Assembly (NCBI RefSeq): GCF_900188485.1
Contig: NZ_FZPH01000004.1
Location: forward strand, 315,304-379,303
Reading direction: 5' to 3'
DNA from: Asanoa hainanensis
GTDB taxonomy: Bacteria > Actinomycetota > Actinomycetes > Mycobacteriales > Micromonosporaceae
Length of the DNA stretch: 64,000 nt
In this document: piece after piece, positions 8,193 through 16,291 of the stretch
How the letters are laid out: every line of letters begins with the position of its first letter
Numbering within the stretch: position 1 is the stretch's first letter
Position numbers and translations under genes: made by a program
Notes under the pieces: model-generated
Databases searched by the model: none
Told to the model about the DNA's origin: nothing
What the model saw: only the letters and a program-made list of their open reading frames with translations

Positions 8193-8429
8193 ATGACTCA
8201 GGCAGTGGACCTGGCCGCGGCCGCCAGCAGCACCGACCCCAAGGTCGGCCTGCGAGCCGTGTTGGCCCTCCGCCGACTCCTCGAAAGTCTGGAGACGGTG
8301 CAGGTCGACAACGCGCGTGCGCAGGGCTGGTCGTGGCAGGACATCGCCGCCGCGCTCGAAGTGAGCCGGCAGGCGGTACACAAGAAGCACGCCGGGCGTC
8401 CGGTCGTGCGACCGTCACAGGAGGCGTGA
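8193..8429 (+). CDS. Small helix-turn-helix protein
   Basis: 78 aa, ATG start. The second half, 'GWSWQDIAAALEVSRQAVHKKHAG', is a clear helix-turn-helix of the sigma-70-region-4/MerR-like type. The first half (LRAVLALRRLLESLETVQVDNAR) is an amphipathic helix that could dimerise. Its TGA overlaps the ATG of the Clp-N gene by one base (TGATG), so the two are translationally coupled. It is probably the autoregulator of the pair through the palindromes immediately upstream. Confidence 0.8.
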   Translation: MTQAVDLAAAASSTDPKVGLRAVLALRRLLESLETVQVDNARAQGWSWQDIAAALEVSRQAVHKKHAGRPVVRPSQEA

Positions 8430-9028
8430 TGTTCGAGCGGTTCACCGACCGGGCGCGAGCAGTGGTCAAGGGGGCTGTGGCCGAGTCGCAGGCGCTGCGG
8501 CACGACAAGGTCGGCACCGAGCATCTGCTGCTCGCGATGCTCGACAACGAGCCCGACGGCGCCGGCGGTGGCGTCGCGGGGCGGGTGTTGCGGGAGGCCG
8601 GCGTGACCGCCGACGACGTACGCACCCGCATCGAGACCCACGTCGGTCGTCGCGCGCTCGGCGACGCGGACGCCGAGGCACTGCGGCAGATCGGGATCGA
8701 TCTGGAGGCGGTACGCAGGGCGGTGGAAGCGTCGTTCGGCAAAGGCGCGCTGCGGCCGCCGACCCGGGCCCACTCGCGGGGGCTGTTCGGTTTCCGCCGC
8801 CGGCGGTACCTGGCCGGTGGTCCGTTCTCGCCCCGCGCCAAGAAGGTCCTGGAGTTGTCGCTCCGGGAGGCGCTGCGGCTCAAGCAGAAGCACATCGGCA
8901 CGGAGCACGTGCTCCTCGGCCTGATCCGCGAGGGCGAAGGCCTCGGCGTGCTGGTCCTGACCGAGGCCGGCGTCGAGGTGGGCGACCTGCGCAACCGGAT
9001 CGAGGCCGAGATCCGCGCCGCCGCCTGA
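8429..9028 (+). CDS. Clp N-terminal domain protein, no ATPase
   Basis: 199 aa. Two Clp-N repeats are seen. The first is FTDRARAVVKGAVAESQAL, then VGTEHLLLAMLDN, in the N-terminal half. The second is FSPRAKKVLELSLREALRL, then IGTEHVLLGLIREGEG, in the C-terminal half. There is no Walker A or AAA+ module, so this is not ClpC but a free substrate- or adaptor-binding domain. It may deliver proteins to Clp or compete for ClpS-type adaptors. The ATG overlaps the stop of the HTH gene. The frame is open back to 8333, but that part is the shadow of the HTH gene. Confidence 0.85.
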   Translation: MFERFTDRARAVVKGAVAESQALRHDKVGTEHLLLAMLDNEPDGAGGGVAGRVLREAGVTADDVRTRIETHVGRRALGDADAEALRQIGIDLEAVRRAVEASFGKGALRPPTRAHSRGLFGFRRRRYLAGGPFSPRAKKVLELSLREALRLKQKHIGTEHVLLGLIREGEGLGVLVLTEAGVEVGDLRNRIEAEIRAAA

Positions 9029-9570
9029 CAAGTCGTGCCGCCGTGGGCCGGGCCGAACGGTTCGACCCGCGGCGGCGTGGCGGGCGCGAGTCGAGGCTGA
9101 GTCGTCGCGCGCCAGCGGTCTGACGCAAGATCGAATGCATCTCATCAAGAAGACCAGCGGCGTCGGCGACGATCTTTGCGCCAGGTCTGGGACCCACCGG
9201 CGCTCGATCAGAACAGCCACACCCGATCAAGCGGCGACCGCCCGATCCACTCGAAGGGCCGCACCCGATCATGGACGGCTGCCCCGCCGACCCAACACGA
9301 CCGCGCGGCCACGACAGCACGGGCGAGGCCAGCACAGCACCGGCCCGGGCGGGGGCCCGCACAGCACGAGCACGCGCGAAGCCTGCACGGGATGGGCACG
9401 GGCGAGACGGGCTACGCGCGCTGCCGCGGCGGCGCCACAAGCTAGGCGCACCACGGCGCGAACCACCGTGGTCGCGGATGGCGCAGCCCGTGTAGGGGCG
9501 GCAGCCCGTCGCGGGAGGCGAGCGTGCGTGCGCTTGCGAAATCGGTCGTCGGGCGGCTTACACTGGTTGG
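9029..9570. other. 542-bp stretch without a supported gene
   Basis: Several short open frames exist on both strands, but all read as Arg/Ala/Pro-rich shadow peptides without a good start. The DNA has loosely repeated CCCGATC and CACAGCAC motifs (about 9205-9370) but no clean array. The end of the stretch holds the promoter region of the PheS-like gene. Confidence 0.5.
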
Positions 9571-9636
9571 GTGAGGCTTTCGGTGATGCGATTTAGCTGC
9601 CCCCGGGTGACCGGTGGGTGTTCTGTCGTGCGCTGA
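9571..9636 (+). CDS. Putative leader peptide of an attenuator
   Basis: 21-codon open frame from GTG 9571 to TGA 9634-9636; an internal ATG at 9586 would give a 16-residue peptide, MRFSCPRVTGGCSVVR. It contains one Phe (TTT, 9592-9594) and two Cys codons. Codons 10-16 (9600-9617) are the very bases that can pair with the downstream terminator stem, as expected for ribosome-controlled attenuation. Its coding status is inferred from position only. Confidence 0.45.
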   Translation: MRLSVMRFSCPRVTGGCSVVR

Positions 9637-9707
9637 TCTCGATCGCGCCCTTTCGGGTGCGGGAGACCACGAGAAACCACCGGGTCCAACCCGGGGGTCT
9701 CTTTTTT
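9600..9707 (+). promoter_or_regulatory. Attenuator: mutually exclusive antiterminator and terminator
   Basis: Terminator: GAGACC (9663-9668) pairs with GGTCTC (9696-9701). This encloses the hairpin CCGGGT-CCA-ACCCGG (9680-9694) and is followed by six T (9702-9707). Alternative helix: CCCCCGGGT (9600-9608) and GACCGGTGG (9609-9617) are complementary to ACCCGGGGG (9689-9697) and CCACCGGGTC (9677-9686). That is about 18 pairs with one bulge and a 2-nt gap. A small hairpin, GCGCCC-TTTC-GGGTGC, lies between at 9645-9660. The gene start is 37 bases after the T run. No T-box GGTGGNACCGCG core is present. Confidence 0.75.
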
Positions 9708-9743
9708 CCGTCTCCCCTGCTCCCGTGAGGACACCAAGAAGCC

Positions 9744-10835
9744 ATGACCTACCTGACCCCTGCCCAACTCGAAGCCGCCCTTGCCCGCCGCGATCTGACC
9801 GATCCGGCCCACGGCGAGCACGCGATCCAACACGTGGTTGGCCGCATCGAGCGGGCGCTGGCCGACGAATGGGGCATCCCGGTGCGGCGCGACCCTGGGC
9901 ACCGCATCGTCACGATCGCCGACAACTACGACCGTCTTCGGTACGACGGGGCCGCCGTCACCCGGGACCGGCGCTACAGCCGCTACGTGGACGACGAACG
10001 GATGCTGCGCTCGCACACCACCGCACGGATCCCAGCGTTGCTCGACAGCCTGAGCCAGCCAGACGTCGTGCTCAGTGTCCCCGGCATGTGCTACCGGCGC
10101 GACGCAATCGATCGGCAGCATGTCGGCGAGCCCCACCAGCTCGACCTCTGGCGCATCAGCGACCGCCAAAAGCTCACCACCGACGATCTGACCGCGATGA
10201 TCGAGCACGTGGTCGCTGCGGTGCTCCCCGGCAGGAGAATCGAGACGCCGACGAGCCAGCATCCCTACACACTGGACGGTCGCGAGATCTACGTCGACGG
10301 CGTCGAGATCGGCGAGTGCGGCCTGGCCCACCCCGAGGTGCTCAAGGGCAGCGGTCTGCCCGAGACCACGACCGGCCTCGCGATGGGGCTCGGGCTCGAC
10401 CGGATCACCATGCTCGTCAAGGGGATCGACGACATCCGCCTGTTGCGCGCCAGCGACCCACGCGTCGCGGATCAGCTGCGGGACCTCAGCCCGTACCACC
10501 TGGTCTCCGGCATGCCGCCCACCAGCCGCGACCTGTCCCTCGCCGTCGACGAGGACGCCGACGCCGAGCAGCTCGGCGACCGGGTCCGCGCCGTCCTGGG
10601 CGACGACGCCTCGGCCGTGGAGGAGATCGAGGTCAGGAGCGAGACCGGGTACGCCGACCTACCCGACTCGGCCCGCGCCAGGATGGGCCTGCGGCAAGGC
10701 CAGAAGAACGTCCTGCTGAGGCTCGTCCTGCGCGACCTCACCCGCACCCTGTCCACGGTAGAAGCCAACACGATCCGCGACCGTGTGTACGAGGCCCTGC
10801 ACGAGGGCACAGCACACGAGTGGACCGCCCGCTGA
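9744..10835 (+). CDS. PheS-like class II ligase fused to FDX-ACB domain ('PheS-related mystery ligase')
   Basis: 363 aa. Residues about 80-255 resemble the catalytic core of PheRS alpha. Motif 2 is CYRRDAIDRQHVGEPHQLD; the VEGLYV-type end of canonical PheS is changed. Then come GECGLAHPEVLKGSGLP and motif 3, GLAMGLGLDRITMLVKG. Residues about 270-363 (SRDLSLAVDEDADAEQLGDR onwards) are an FDX-ACB anticodon-binding domain, normally found at the end of PheT or in mitochondrial PheRS. The N-terminal coiled coil and the whole beta subunit are missing. It likely adenylates an amino acid, but the acceptor is unknown. The housekeeping pheST should lie elsewhere. Preceded by an attenuator-like leader. 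Confidence 0.8.
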   Translation: MTYLTPAQLEAALARRDLTDPAHGEHAIQHVVGRIERALADEWGIPVRRDPGHRIVTIADNYDRLRYDGAAVTRDRRYSRYVDDERMLRSHTTARIPALLDSLSQPDVVLSVPGMCYRRDAIDRQHVGEPHQLDLWRISDRQKLTTDDLTAMIEHVVAAVLPGRRIETPTSQHPYTLDGREIYVDGVEIGECGLAHPEVLKGSGLPETTTGLAMGLGLDRITMLVKGIDDIRLLRASDPRVADQLRDLSPYHLVSGMPPTSRDLSLAVDEDADAEQLGDRVRAVLGDDASAVEEIEVRSETGYADLPDSARARMGLRQGQKNVLLRLVLRDLTRTLSTVEANTIRDRVYEALHEGTAHEWTAR

Positions 10836-10837
10836 AG

Positions 10838-11512
10838 TTAGAGCAACACCGACGGCAGGTCGAAGACCGAGGACAGCCGATGCGCCGGCGGTACGGCAGT
10901 GTGCCGTGCCGCCGGATCGATGAGAAAAGCCCGCATCCCCACGGCCAGAGGCCCGAAATAGTCCGCCGTCGGGTTGTCGCCGACGAACACCGCCGAGGAA
11001 GCCCGGATGCCGAGCCGATCGAGGGCCGACGAGTAGATCTCCGGCGCCGGCTTGCGCACCCCGACCTCGACGGAGGTGACGACCGTGTCCACGAGGCCCA
11101 GGACACCCATCGCGGCCAGGTGGAACGGCACCAGGTCAGGCTCGTGCGTGTTGGACACGACCGCCAGCCGGTGCCGTTGGGACAGCGACCGCAGCAGCGA
11201 GTCGAGCCCTGGCAGATACCGCACACCCGCGTTCCACTCGGCGATGTAGACCGACACGAACGACGAGATCTCGGAAGGCGACGCCGACGGCAGGAACGAC
11301 CGCGCGACGTCGAGCATCGAGAACTCCGCCCGCGACGGCGCGCAGCGCGTCTCCCACGCCATCCACACCTCGTCCCACCGCGCGGTGAGCTCGTCGGCGG
11401 ACATGGGCTGCCCGAGCGAGCTCACGAACGCCGCCGTCTTCACCGGCGACCGGGCATGCCCGTCGTCATAGTCGACGAGCGTGCCGAAGAAGTCGAAGAG
11501 AACGTGGCTCAC
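10838..11512 (-). CDS. HAD-superfamily hydrolase
   Basis: 224 aa with all HAD motifs. Motif I is VLFDFFGTLVDYDD, where the second Asp is replaced by Phe as in several GTL-type HADs. Motif II is AVVSNTHE, motif III is the Lys of VGVRKPAPEIY, and motif IV is AVFVGDNPTADYFG. The cap region (residues 20-100) is helical, so this is a subfamily I phosphatase or dehalogenase-like enzyme acting on a small phosphorylated metabolite. The start overlaps the stop of the histidine kinase gene by four bases (ATGA), so it is the last gene of a three-gene operon. Its 3' end is two bases from the stop of the convergent PheS-like gene. Confidence 0.82.
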   Translation of the reverse strand: MSHVLFDFFGTLVDYDDGHARSPVKTAAFVSSLGQPMSADELTARWDEVWMAWETRCAPSRAEFSMLDVARSFLPSASPSEISSFVSVYIAEWNAGVRYLPGLDSLLRSLSQRHRLAVVSNTHEPDLVPFHLAAMGVLGLVDTVVTSVEVGVRKPAPEIYSSALDRLGIRASSAVFVGDNPTADYFGPLAVGMRAFLIDPAARHTAVPPAHRLSSVFDLPSVLL

Positions 11513-13002
11513 TCGGTGCCGGCGCCGTCGAGCAGAGCGGCCGGGTCCTGCTCCGACGACTGATCGTCGGAGTCCATCGGCAGCACGACATGGAACCAGG
11601 TCTCGCCCGGCTTAGAGTCGACCCGGATGTCGCCGTGGTGCTTGTTGACCACGATCCGGTAGGAGATGTCGAGCCCGAGCCCCGTGCCCTCGCCGACCGG
11701 CTTGGTCGTGAAGAACGGCTCGAAGATCCGCGGTCGGACGTCGGCCGGGATGCCCGGGCCGGTGTCGCCGATCGAGACCACCACGTTGTCGTCCTCGCGC
11801 GACGTGCGGACCGTCAGCGTGCCGGACTCACCCATCGCGCCGATCGCGTTGTCGATCAGGTTGGTCCACACCTGGTTGAGCTCCGCCGCGTACGCCGGGA
11901 TCTCCGGCAACGACCGGTCGTATTCCTTGACCAGCTTGATGCCGGCCGGGAACTTGGCGTGCAGCATCACCAGCGTGGCGTGCAGCAGCTCGTGCACGTT
12001 GACCGTCTGATGCGGCGCCCGGTCGAGCTGTGAGTATTGCTTGGCCGCCGCGACCAGCGACGAGATGCGGGTGACCGAGTCGTCGATCTCGGTCATCAGC
12101 TGCTCGGTGTCGAGGGTGTAGACCAGCCAGCGCAGCGCGTTCTCGAAGTTGTCAGGCCCGATCTCGTCGCGCACGGTCGACAGCCACGAAGTGTCGATCG
12201 CACCGGAGACCAGCGTCGGCGCGATGTCCCAGGCGCCGGTGATGTCGTGGTCCTCGAGCCACTCGCCGACCTCGTCCTCGGCGTCGCTGGTCTGCATCGG
12301 CGTCAGCTCGGGCGCGCTCGCCGCCCGCTTGATCGCCTCTTCCTGGAGGTTGACCAGCTTGTGCAGCCGCGTGCCGTCGACCCGCCCGTCGGCGATCATG
12401 GCCAGCTTGTGCCGCATGCCGGTGACCCGGGTGCGCAGCACCGACGTCGCGCGTACCGCCGCCGCGGCGGGGTTGTTGAGCTCGTGGGTCAGGCCGGCCG
12501 ACAGCGAGCCGAGGGCCAGCAGCCGCTCGCGTTCGCTGACCATGGTCTGCATCGAGCGCATGCCGAAGAACAGCCCTTCGAGCAGGTGCATCGCCATCGG
12601 GAACCAGTCGCGCAGCGAGCTGGCCAGCTCGTCGGCCGGCAGTTGGTAGACCGCCACGTCGGAGATCGCGACCATGCTGTTGAGGTAGATCTGCGGGATC
12701 CGCTCGATGTAGGCCTGGGTGGCCCCGGCGTAGGCGCCGACCTGGTCGGTGCGCGTCGTCTCGATCTCGTCACCGCGGACGGTGCGGTTGAGCGCGACGG
12801 TGCCGCTGAGCAGCACGTAGAAGCAGGTCGCCTCTTCGCCCTCGCGATAGACGTAGGTGCCGCCCGAGTAGTGCTCGACCGCGCCGTGGCTGGCGAGGAA
12901 GTCGAGCTGCTCGGCGTCGAGCTTCTCGAACAGGAACAGCTTGCGCAGCTCCGCGGGGGAAAGCCGGTCGCCCTCGGCGTGACCGGCGAGTTCGGTGCTC
13001 AT
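11509..13002 (-). CDS. Cyclic-nucleotide-binding sensor histidine kinase
   Basis: 497 aa. Residues 20-135 are a CRP-like cNMP-binding domain (LFLFEKLDAEQLDFLASHG, GGTYVYREGEEATCFYVLLSG). The dimerisation/phosphoacceptor helix contains LSAGLTHELNNP with His173. The HATPase_c domain at the end shows N (NLIDNAIGAMG), G1 (IGDTGPGIP), F (IFEPFFTTKP) and G2 (GEGTGLGLDI). There are no membrane helices, so the signal is cytosolic. It is translationally coupled (ATGA) to the response-regulator/flavoprotein gene upstream, its obvious partner. The longer frame to 13125 is the shadow of that gene. Confidence 0.9.
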   Translation of the reverse strand: MSTELAGHAEGDRLSPAELRKLFLFEKLDAEQLDFLASHGAVEHYSGGTYVYREGEEATCFYVLLSGTVALNRTVRGDEIETTRTDQVGAYAGATQAYIERIPQIYLNSMVAISDVAVYQLPADELASSLRDWFPMAMHLLEGLFFGMRSMQTMVSERERLLALGSLSAGLTHELNNPAAAAVRATSVLRTRVTGMRHKLAMIADGRVDGTRLHKLVNLQEEAIKRAASAPELTPMQTSDAEDEVGEWLEDHDITGAWDIAPTLVSGAIDTSWLSTVRDEIGPDNFENALRWLVYTLDTEQLMTEIDDSVTRISSLVAAAKQYSQLDRAPHQTVNVHELLHATLVMLHAKFPAGIKLVKEYDRSLPEIPAYAAELNQVWTNLIDNAIGAMGESGTLTVRTSREDDNVVVSIGDTGPGIPADVRPRIFEPFFTTKPVGEGTGLGLDISYRIVVNKHHGDIRVDSKPGETWFHVVLPMDSDDQSSEQDPAALLDGAGTE

Positions 13003-14657
13003 TGCGCCTCCAGATAACGGTGCACCAGGGAGATCGCCATCGCGCCCTCGCCCACCGCCGATGCCACCCGCTTGACGGAGTCGGAGCGGACGTCGCCCGC
13101 GGCGAACACGCCGGGGACACTGCATTCGAGGTGGTAGGGGTCGCGCGGCATGGTCCAGCCGACCGGGCGGTTGCCACCCGCGATCAGGTCCGGGCCGGTG
13201 ATCACGAAGCCGTGGCGGTCACGGGTGATCACCCCGTCGAGCCAGTCGGTGCGGGGCTCGGCGCCGATGAAGATGAACAGCCACGAGGTGTCGACGGAAC
13301 GGGTCTGTCCGTCGCGGGTGTCGCGGAGCACCAACTGCTCGAGGTGCTCGTCGCCGGAGGCCTCGAAAACCTCCGTGAAAGGGTGCACCTCGATGTTCTC
13401 GTGGCTCTCGATCTGGTCGATCAGATAGCGGGACATCGTGCGGGCCAGGCTCTCGCCCCGGATCAGCACGTGCACGCGCTGGGCATAGCGGGAGAAGTAG
13501 ACCGCCGCCTGGCCCGCCGAGTTGGCACCACCGACGATGTAGACCTCTTGCCCAGAACAGCTCGGCGCCTCGGTGGCCGCCGAGCCGTAGAAGACGCCCC
13601 GGCCCCGGTAGTCGGACAGCCCGGGTGCCTCCAGCATCCGGTAGGAGACGCCGGTGGCCAGCACGACGGCGTGCGACGCGACCTCGCTGCCGTCGCCGAA
13701 CTTGAGCACCCGGGTCGCGCCGCGCACGTCGAGCTCAACGGCCTCGCGGGTGGTCAGCAGCTCGGCGCCGAAGCGCACCGCCTGGCGGCGGGCCCGCTCG
13801 GCGAGCTGCGCACCGGACACCCCGTCGGGGAAGCCCAGGTAGTTTTCGATCCGGCTGCTCTGGCCGGCCTGCCCGCCGGTGGCGCGCCGCTCGACCAGCA
13901 GCGTGCGCAGCCCCTCGGACGCGCCGTAGACCGCCGCGCCGAGCCCGGCCGGGCCGGCGCCGACCACCACCAGGTCGTAGAACTCCTTGGCCGGGGTGGT
14001 GGACAGCCCGACATGGGTGGCCAGGTCGGTCTCGGACGGCTGGACCATCGACTTGCCCTCGGGCGTGATCACCAGCGGCACGTCGGCCTCGGTGACACCG
14101 GCGGCGGCCAGCAGCCGGGCGCCCTCGGGCTCGTCGGACAGATACCACCGGTACGGCACCAGGTTGCGGGCCAGGAAGTCGCGGACCTTGAACGACGGCG
14201 CGGACCAGCGGTGGCCGACCACCCGGGTGACGCTCGCGGACGCCTCGGGCGTGGTCGTCCACGCGTCGAGCAGCGAGTCGAGCACCGGGTAGAGCTTCTC
14301 CTCCGGCGGGTTCCACGGCTTGAGCAGGTAGTGGTCGAGGTCGACCCGGTTTATGGCGTCGATCGCGGCGTCGGTGTCGGCGTAGGCGGTCAGCAGCACC
14401 CGCCGGGCGCGCGGGAACAGGTCCATCGCCGCTTCGAGGAACTCGATGCCGTTCATGTGCGGCATGCGGAAGTCGGCGAGCAGCACGGCCACCTGGTCGC
14501 CGCGCAACTTGATCTCCTTGAGCGCTTCGAGCGCCTCGGAACCCGAGTTGGCGCGGACGACCCGATAGCGGTCGCCGTATTGACGCCGCACGTCACGGGC
14601 GACGGCCCGGGAGACGGCAAGGTCGTCGTCAACGGTGAGGATCGCCGGATTCGCCAT
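12999..14657 (-). CDS. Response regulator fused to thioredoxin-reductase-like flavoprotein
   Basis: 552 aa. Residues 1-125 are a receiver domain: the acidic pair is Asp10-Asp11-Asp12, the phosphoacceptor is Asp62 in LLADFRMPHMNG, and the Lys is in YLLKPW. A linker containing a thioredoxin-like stretch (about 145-215) follows. Then comes a TrxR-type FAD/NAD(P) domain with VVGAGPAGLGAAVYGASEG and the second dinucleotide motif VYIVGGANSAGQAA. The redox CxxC of genuine TrxR is absent: the equivalent loop reads FYGSAATEAPSCSG. The enzyme therefore probably cannot reduce thioredoxin. Start ATG 14657 (MANPAILTVDDD). First gene of an operon with the cNMP histidine kinase. Confidence 0.88.
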   Translation of the reverse strand: MANPAILTVDDDLAVSRAVARDVRRQYGDRYRVVRANSGSEALEALKEIKLRGDQVAVLLADFRMPHMNGIEFLEAAMDLFPRARRVLLTAYADTDAAIDAINRVDLDHYLLKPWNPPEEKLYPVLDSLLDAWTTTPEASASVTRVVGHRWSAPSFKVRDFLARNLVPYRWYLSDEPEGARLLAAAGVTEADVPLVITPEGKSMVQPSETDLATHVGLSTTPAKEFYDLVVVGAGPAGLGAAVYGASEGLRTLLVERRATGGQAGQSSRIENYLGFPDGVSGAQLAERARRQAVRFGAELLTTREAVELDVRGATRVLKFGDGSEVASHAVVLATGVSYRMLEAPGLSDYRGRGVFYGSAATEAPSCSGQEVYIVGGANSAGQAAVYFSRYAQRVHVLIRGESLARTMSRYLIDQIESHENIEVHPFTEVFEASGDEHLEQLVLRDTRDGQTRSVDTSWLFIFIGAEPRTDWLDGVITRDRHGFVITGPDLIAGGNRPVGWTMPRDPYHLECSVPGVFAAGDVRSDSVKRVASAVGEGAMAISLVHRYLEAQ

Positions 14658-14793
14658 GTCACCAATCAAAGCACTAGCAGGGACAAAGCTGACGCCGCCT
14701 GTGGACAACGCCGCGCGGTGGTGACCAGATCCGTCCACCCTGGGACTCGATCCGGCCTTCCGCGACGACCCGACACACGACGACGATCGGGGT

Positions 14794-15378
14794 ATGAACC
14801 GCGCACTGTTCGTCATCGACGCCCAAGAGTCGTTCCGCCAGCGGGAGATCTGGCGGGCCGGCTCCAACCCCGACTTCGTACCCAACGTCAACAGCCTGGT
14901 CGACTATTTCCGCGCGAACGGCGATCTCGTGATCTGGGTGCTGCACAGCGAGCCCGGCACGAACGGCGTCTTCGACCCGGCCAACGGCCACGTCCGCCCG
15001 CTCGACGACATCAGAACGACGCAAGAGAACGAGCCGACCCTGGTCAAGACCTCCCACAACGTCTTCACCACCACCAACGCCGGTCAGCTCCTGACGGAGC
15101 GACGGATCTTCGACCTGACCGTCTGCGGCATCCGCACCGAGCAGTGCGTCGAGACCACGGCCAGGGTCGGAGGCGATCTGGGGTACGCCGTCACGTTCGT
15201 CACCGACGCGACGCTGACCTTCCCGATCGCACACCGCGAGGCGGAAGACAAGAGCGTCGAGGAGATCCTGGCCGACCCCCGCACGCTCGGGGTCGAGGCG
15301 ATCGTCGAGCGCACCGAGCGGGTCCTCGACGGCCGGTTCGCCACCGTGCGTACGACCGCGGAAGTGACCAAGGCATGA
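14794..15378 (+). CDS. Isochorismatase-like cysteine hydrolase
   Basis: 194 aa. The catalytic triad of the family is visible: Asp9 (LFVIDAQESF), Lys85 (TLVKTSHNVF) and nucleophile Cys118 (VCGIRTEQCVETTAR). Such enzymes hydrolyse amides or vinyl ethers (nicotinamide, isochorismate, N-carbamoyl compounds). The substrate is not evident. Stop at 15378 and ten bases to the GlxA-type regulator suggest one transcript. Divergent from the response-regulator gene across 136 bp. Confidence 0.85.
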   Translation: MNRALFVIDAQESFRQREIWRAGSNPDFVPNVNSLVDYFRANGDLVIWVLHSEPGTNGVFDPANGHVRPLDDIRTTQENEPTLVKTSHNVFTTTNAGQLLTERRIFDLTVCGIRTEQCVETTARVGGDLGYAVTFVTDATLTFPIAHREAEDKSVEEILADPRTLGVEAIVERTERVLDGRFATVRTTAEVTKA

Positions 15379-15388
15379 TGACCAGATC

Positions 15389-16291
15389 ATGACCACCGTC
15401 GGTTTCCTGCTCGTGCCCGGCCTCCATCTGCTCGACCTGGCCGGGCCCGCGCAGGTGTTCTCCACGGCCCACGACCTTGGCCACGACTACACGCTGGCCT
15501 ATGTCGCCGAGCAGGCCGAGGTGCCGACCGCGCAAGGCCTCCCCGTGCACGCCGACCCGGAACTGCCGGCGCTGGGCCCGACCGACCTGCTGGTCGTACC
15601 CGGCTGGCGCTCACCCACGCTGCGAGGCACCGGCCGACTGGAACGCCGGACGCTGGACTGGGTCGCGGCACACCACCGCGCGGGCGGCACCGTCGCGAGT
15701 GTCTGCTCCGGTGCCGACGTGCTCGGCCGGGCCGGCCTGCTCGACGGCCGCCGCTGCACGACCCACCACGGGTTGCAGGACGAGTTGGCGAAGCGCTACC
15801 GGCGGGCGACGGTCGTGCGCGACGTGCTCTACGTGGTCGACGGGCGGGTGGTCACCTCGGCCGGCATCGCCAGCGGCATCGACCTGGCGCTCCACCTGGT
15901 CGCCGTGCGGCACGGCCCCGCGGCCGCGGCCCTGATCGCCCGCGAGATGGTCGTCTACGCCCGCCGCAACGGCGACGAGCGGCAGAGCAGCGCGATGCTC
16001 CGCCACCGCGGCCACCTCAGCGACGCGGTGCACCGGGTCCAGGACCTGATCGACCAGCGGTACGCCGAGCGCCTGCCACTGGCCGACCTGGCCGGCGAAG
16101 GCGGCGTCAGCGAGCGAACCCTGACCAGGCAGTTCAGCCGGGCGACCGGGCTGACTCCGCTCGGCTACCAGCAGGCCTTGCGCCTGGAACGCGCCGAGCA
16201 CCTGCTCGGCCACGGCAGCACGATGCAGGCGGCAGCCCGGGCGGTCGGCTTCGACGACGCGAGGATGCTCCGCCGCCTACGCGCCCGCTGA
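15389..16291 (+). CDS. GlxA-family AraC-type regulator with DJ-1/PfpI domain
   Basis: 300 aa. Residues 1-165 are a DJ-1/PfpI-like sensor fold (VGFLLVPGLHLLDLAGPAQVF; nucleophile-elbow equivalent SVCSGADVLGRAGLLDG with Cys). Residues 205-300 are an AraC DNA-binding domain (RYAERLPLADLAGEGGVSERTLTRQFSRATG, then LGYQQALRLERAEHLLG). It probably controls the adjacent hydrolase in response to a small metabolite. Its end overlaps the convergent threonine synthase gene by 15 bp. The C-terminus is a little short compared with typical GlxA proteins, ending soon after the second HTH. Confidence 0.85.
   Translation: MTTVGFLLVPGLHLLDLAGPAQVFSTAHDLGHDYTLAYVAEQAEVPTAQGLPVHADPELPALGPTDLLVVPGWRSPTLRGTGRLERRTLDWVAAHHRAGGTVASVCSGADVLGRAGLLDGRRCTTHHGLQDELAKRYRRATVVRDVLYVVDGRVVTSAGIASGIDLALHLVAVRHGPAAAALIAREMVVYARRNGDERQSSAMLRHRGHLSDAVHRVQDLIDQRYAERLPLADLAGEGGVSERTLTRQFSRATGLTPLGYQQALRLERAEHLLGHGSTMQAAARAVGFDDARMLRRLRAR

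Noticed and set aside
9135-9596. Overlapping short frames on both strands
   Set aside because: Arg/Ala/Thr-rich shadow-type peptides without start signals.
9600-9707. T-box riboswitch
   Set aside because: No T-box bulge (GGTGGNACCGCG) or specifier stem; the alternative pairing fits a leader-peptide attenuator better.
13002-15392. 796-aa plus-strand open frame
   Set aside because: It is the antisense shadow of the response-regulator/TrxR gene; His/Arg/Pro-rich composition and no start or domain.
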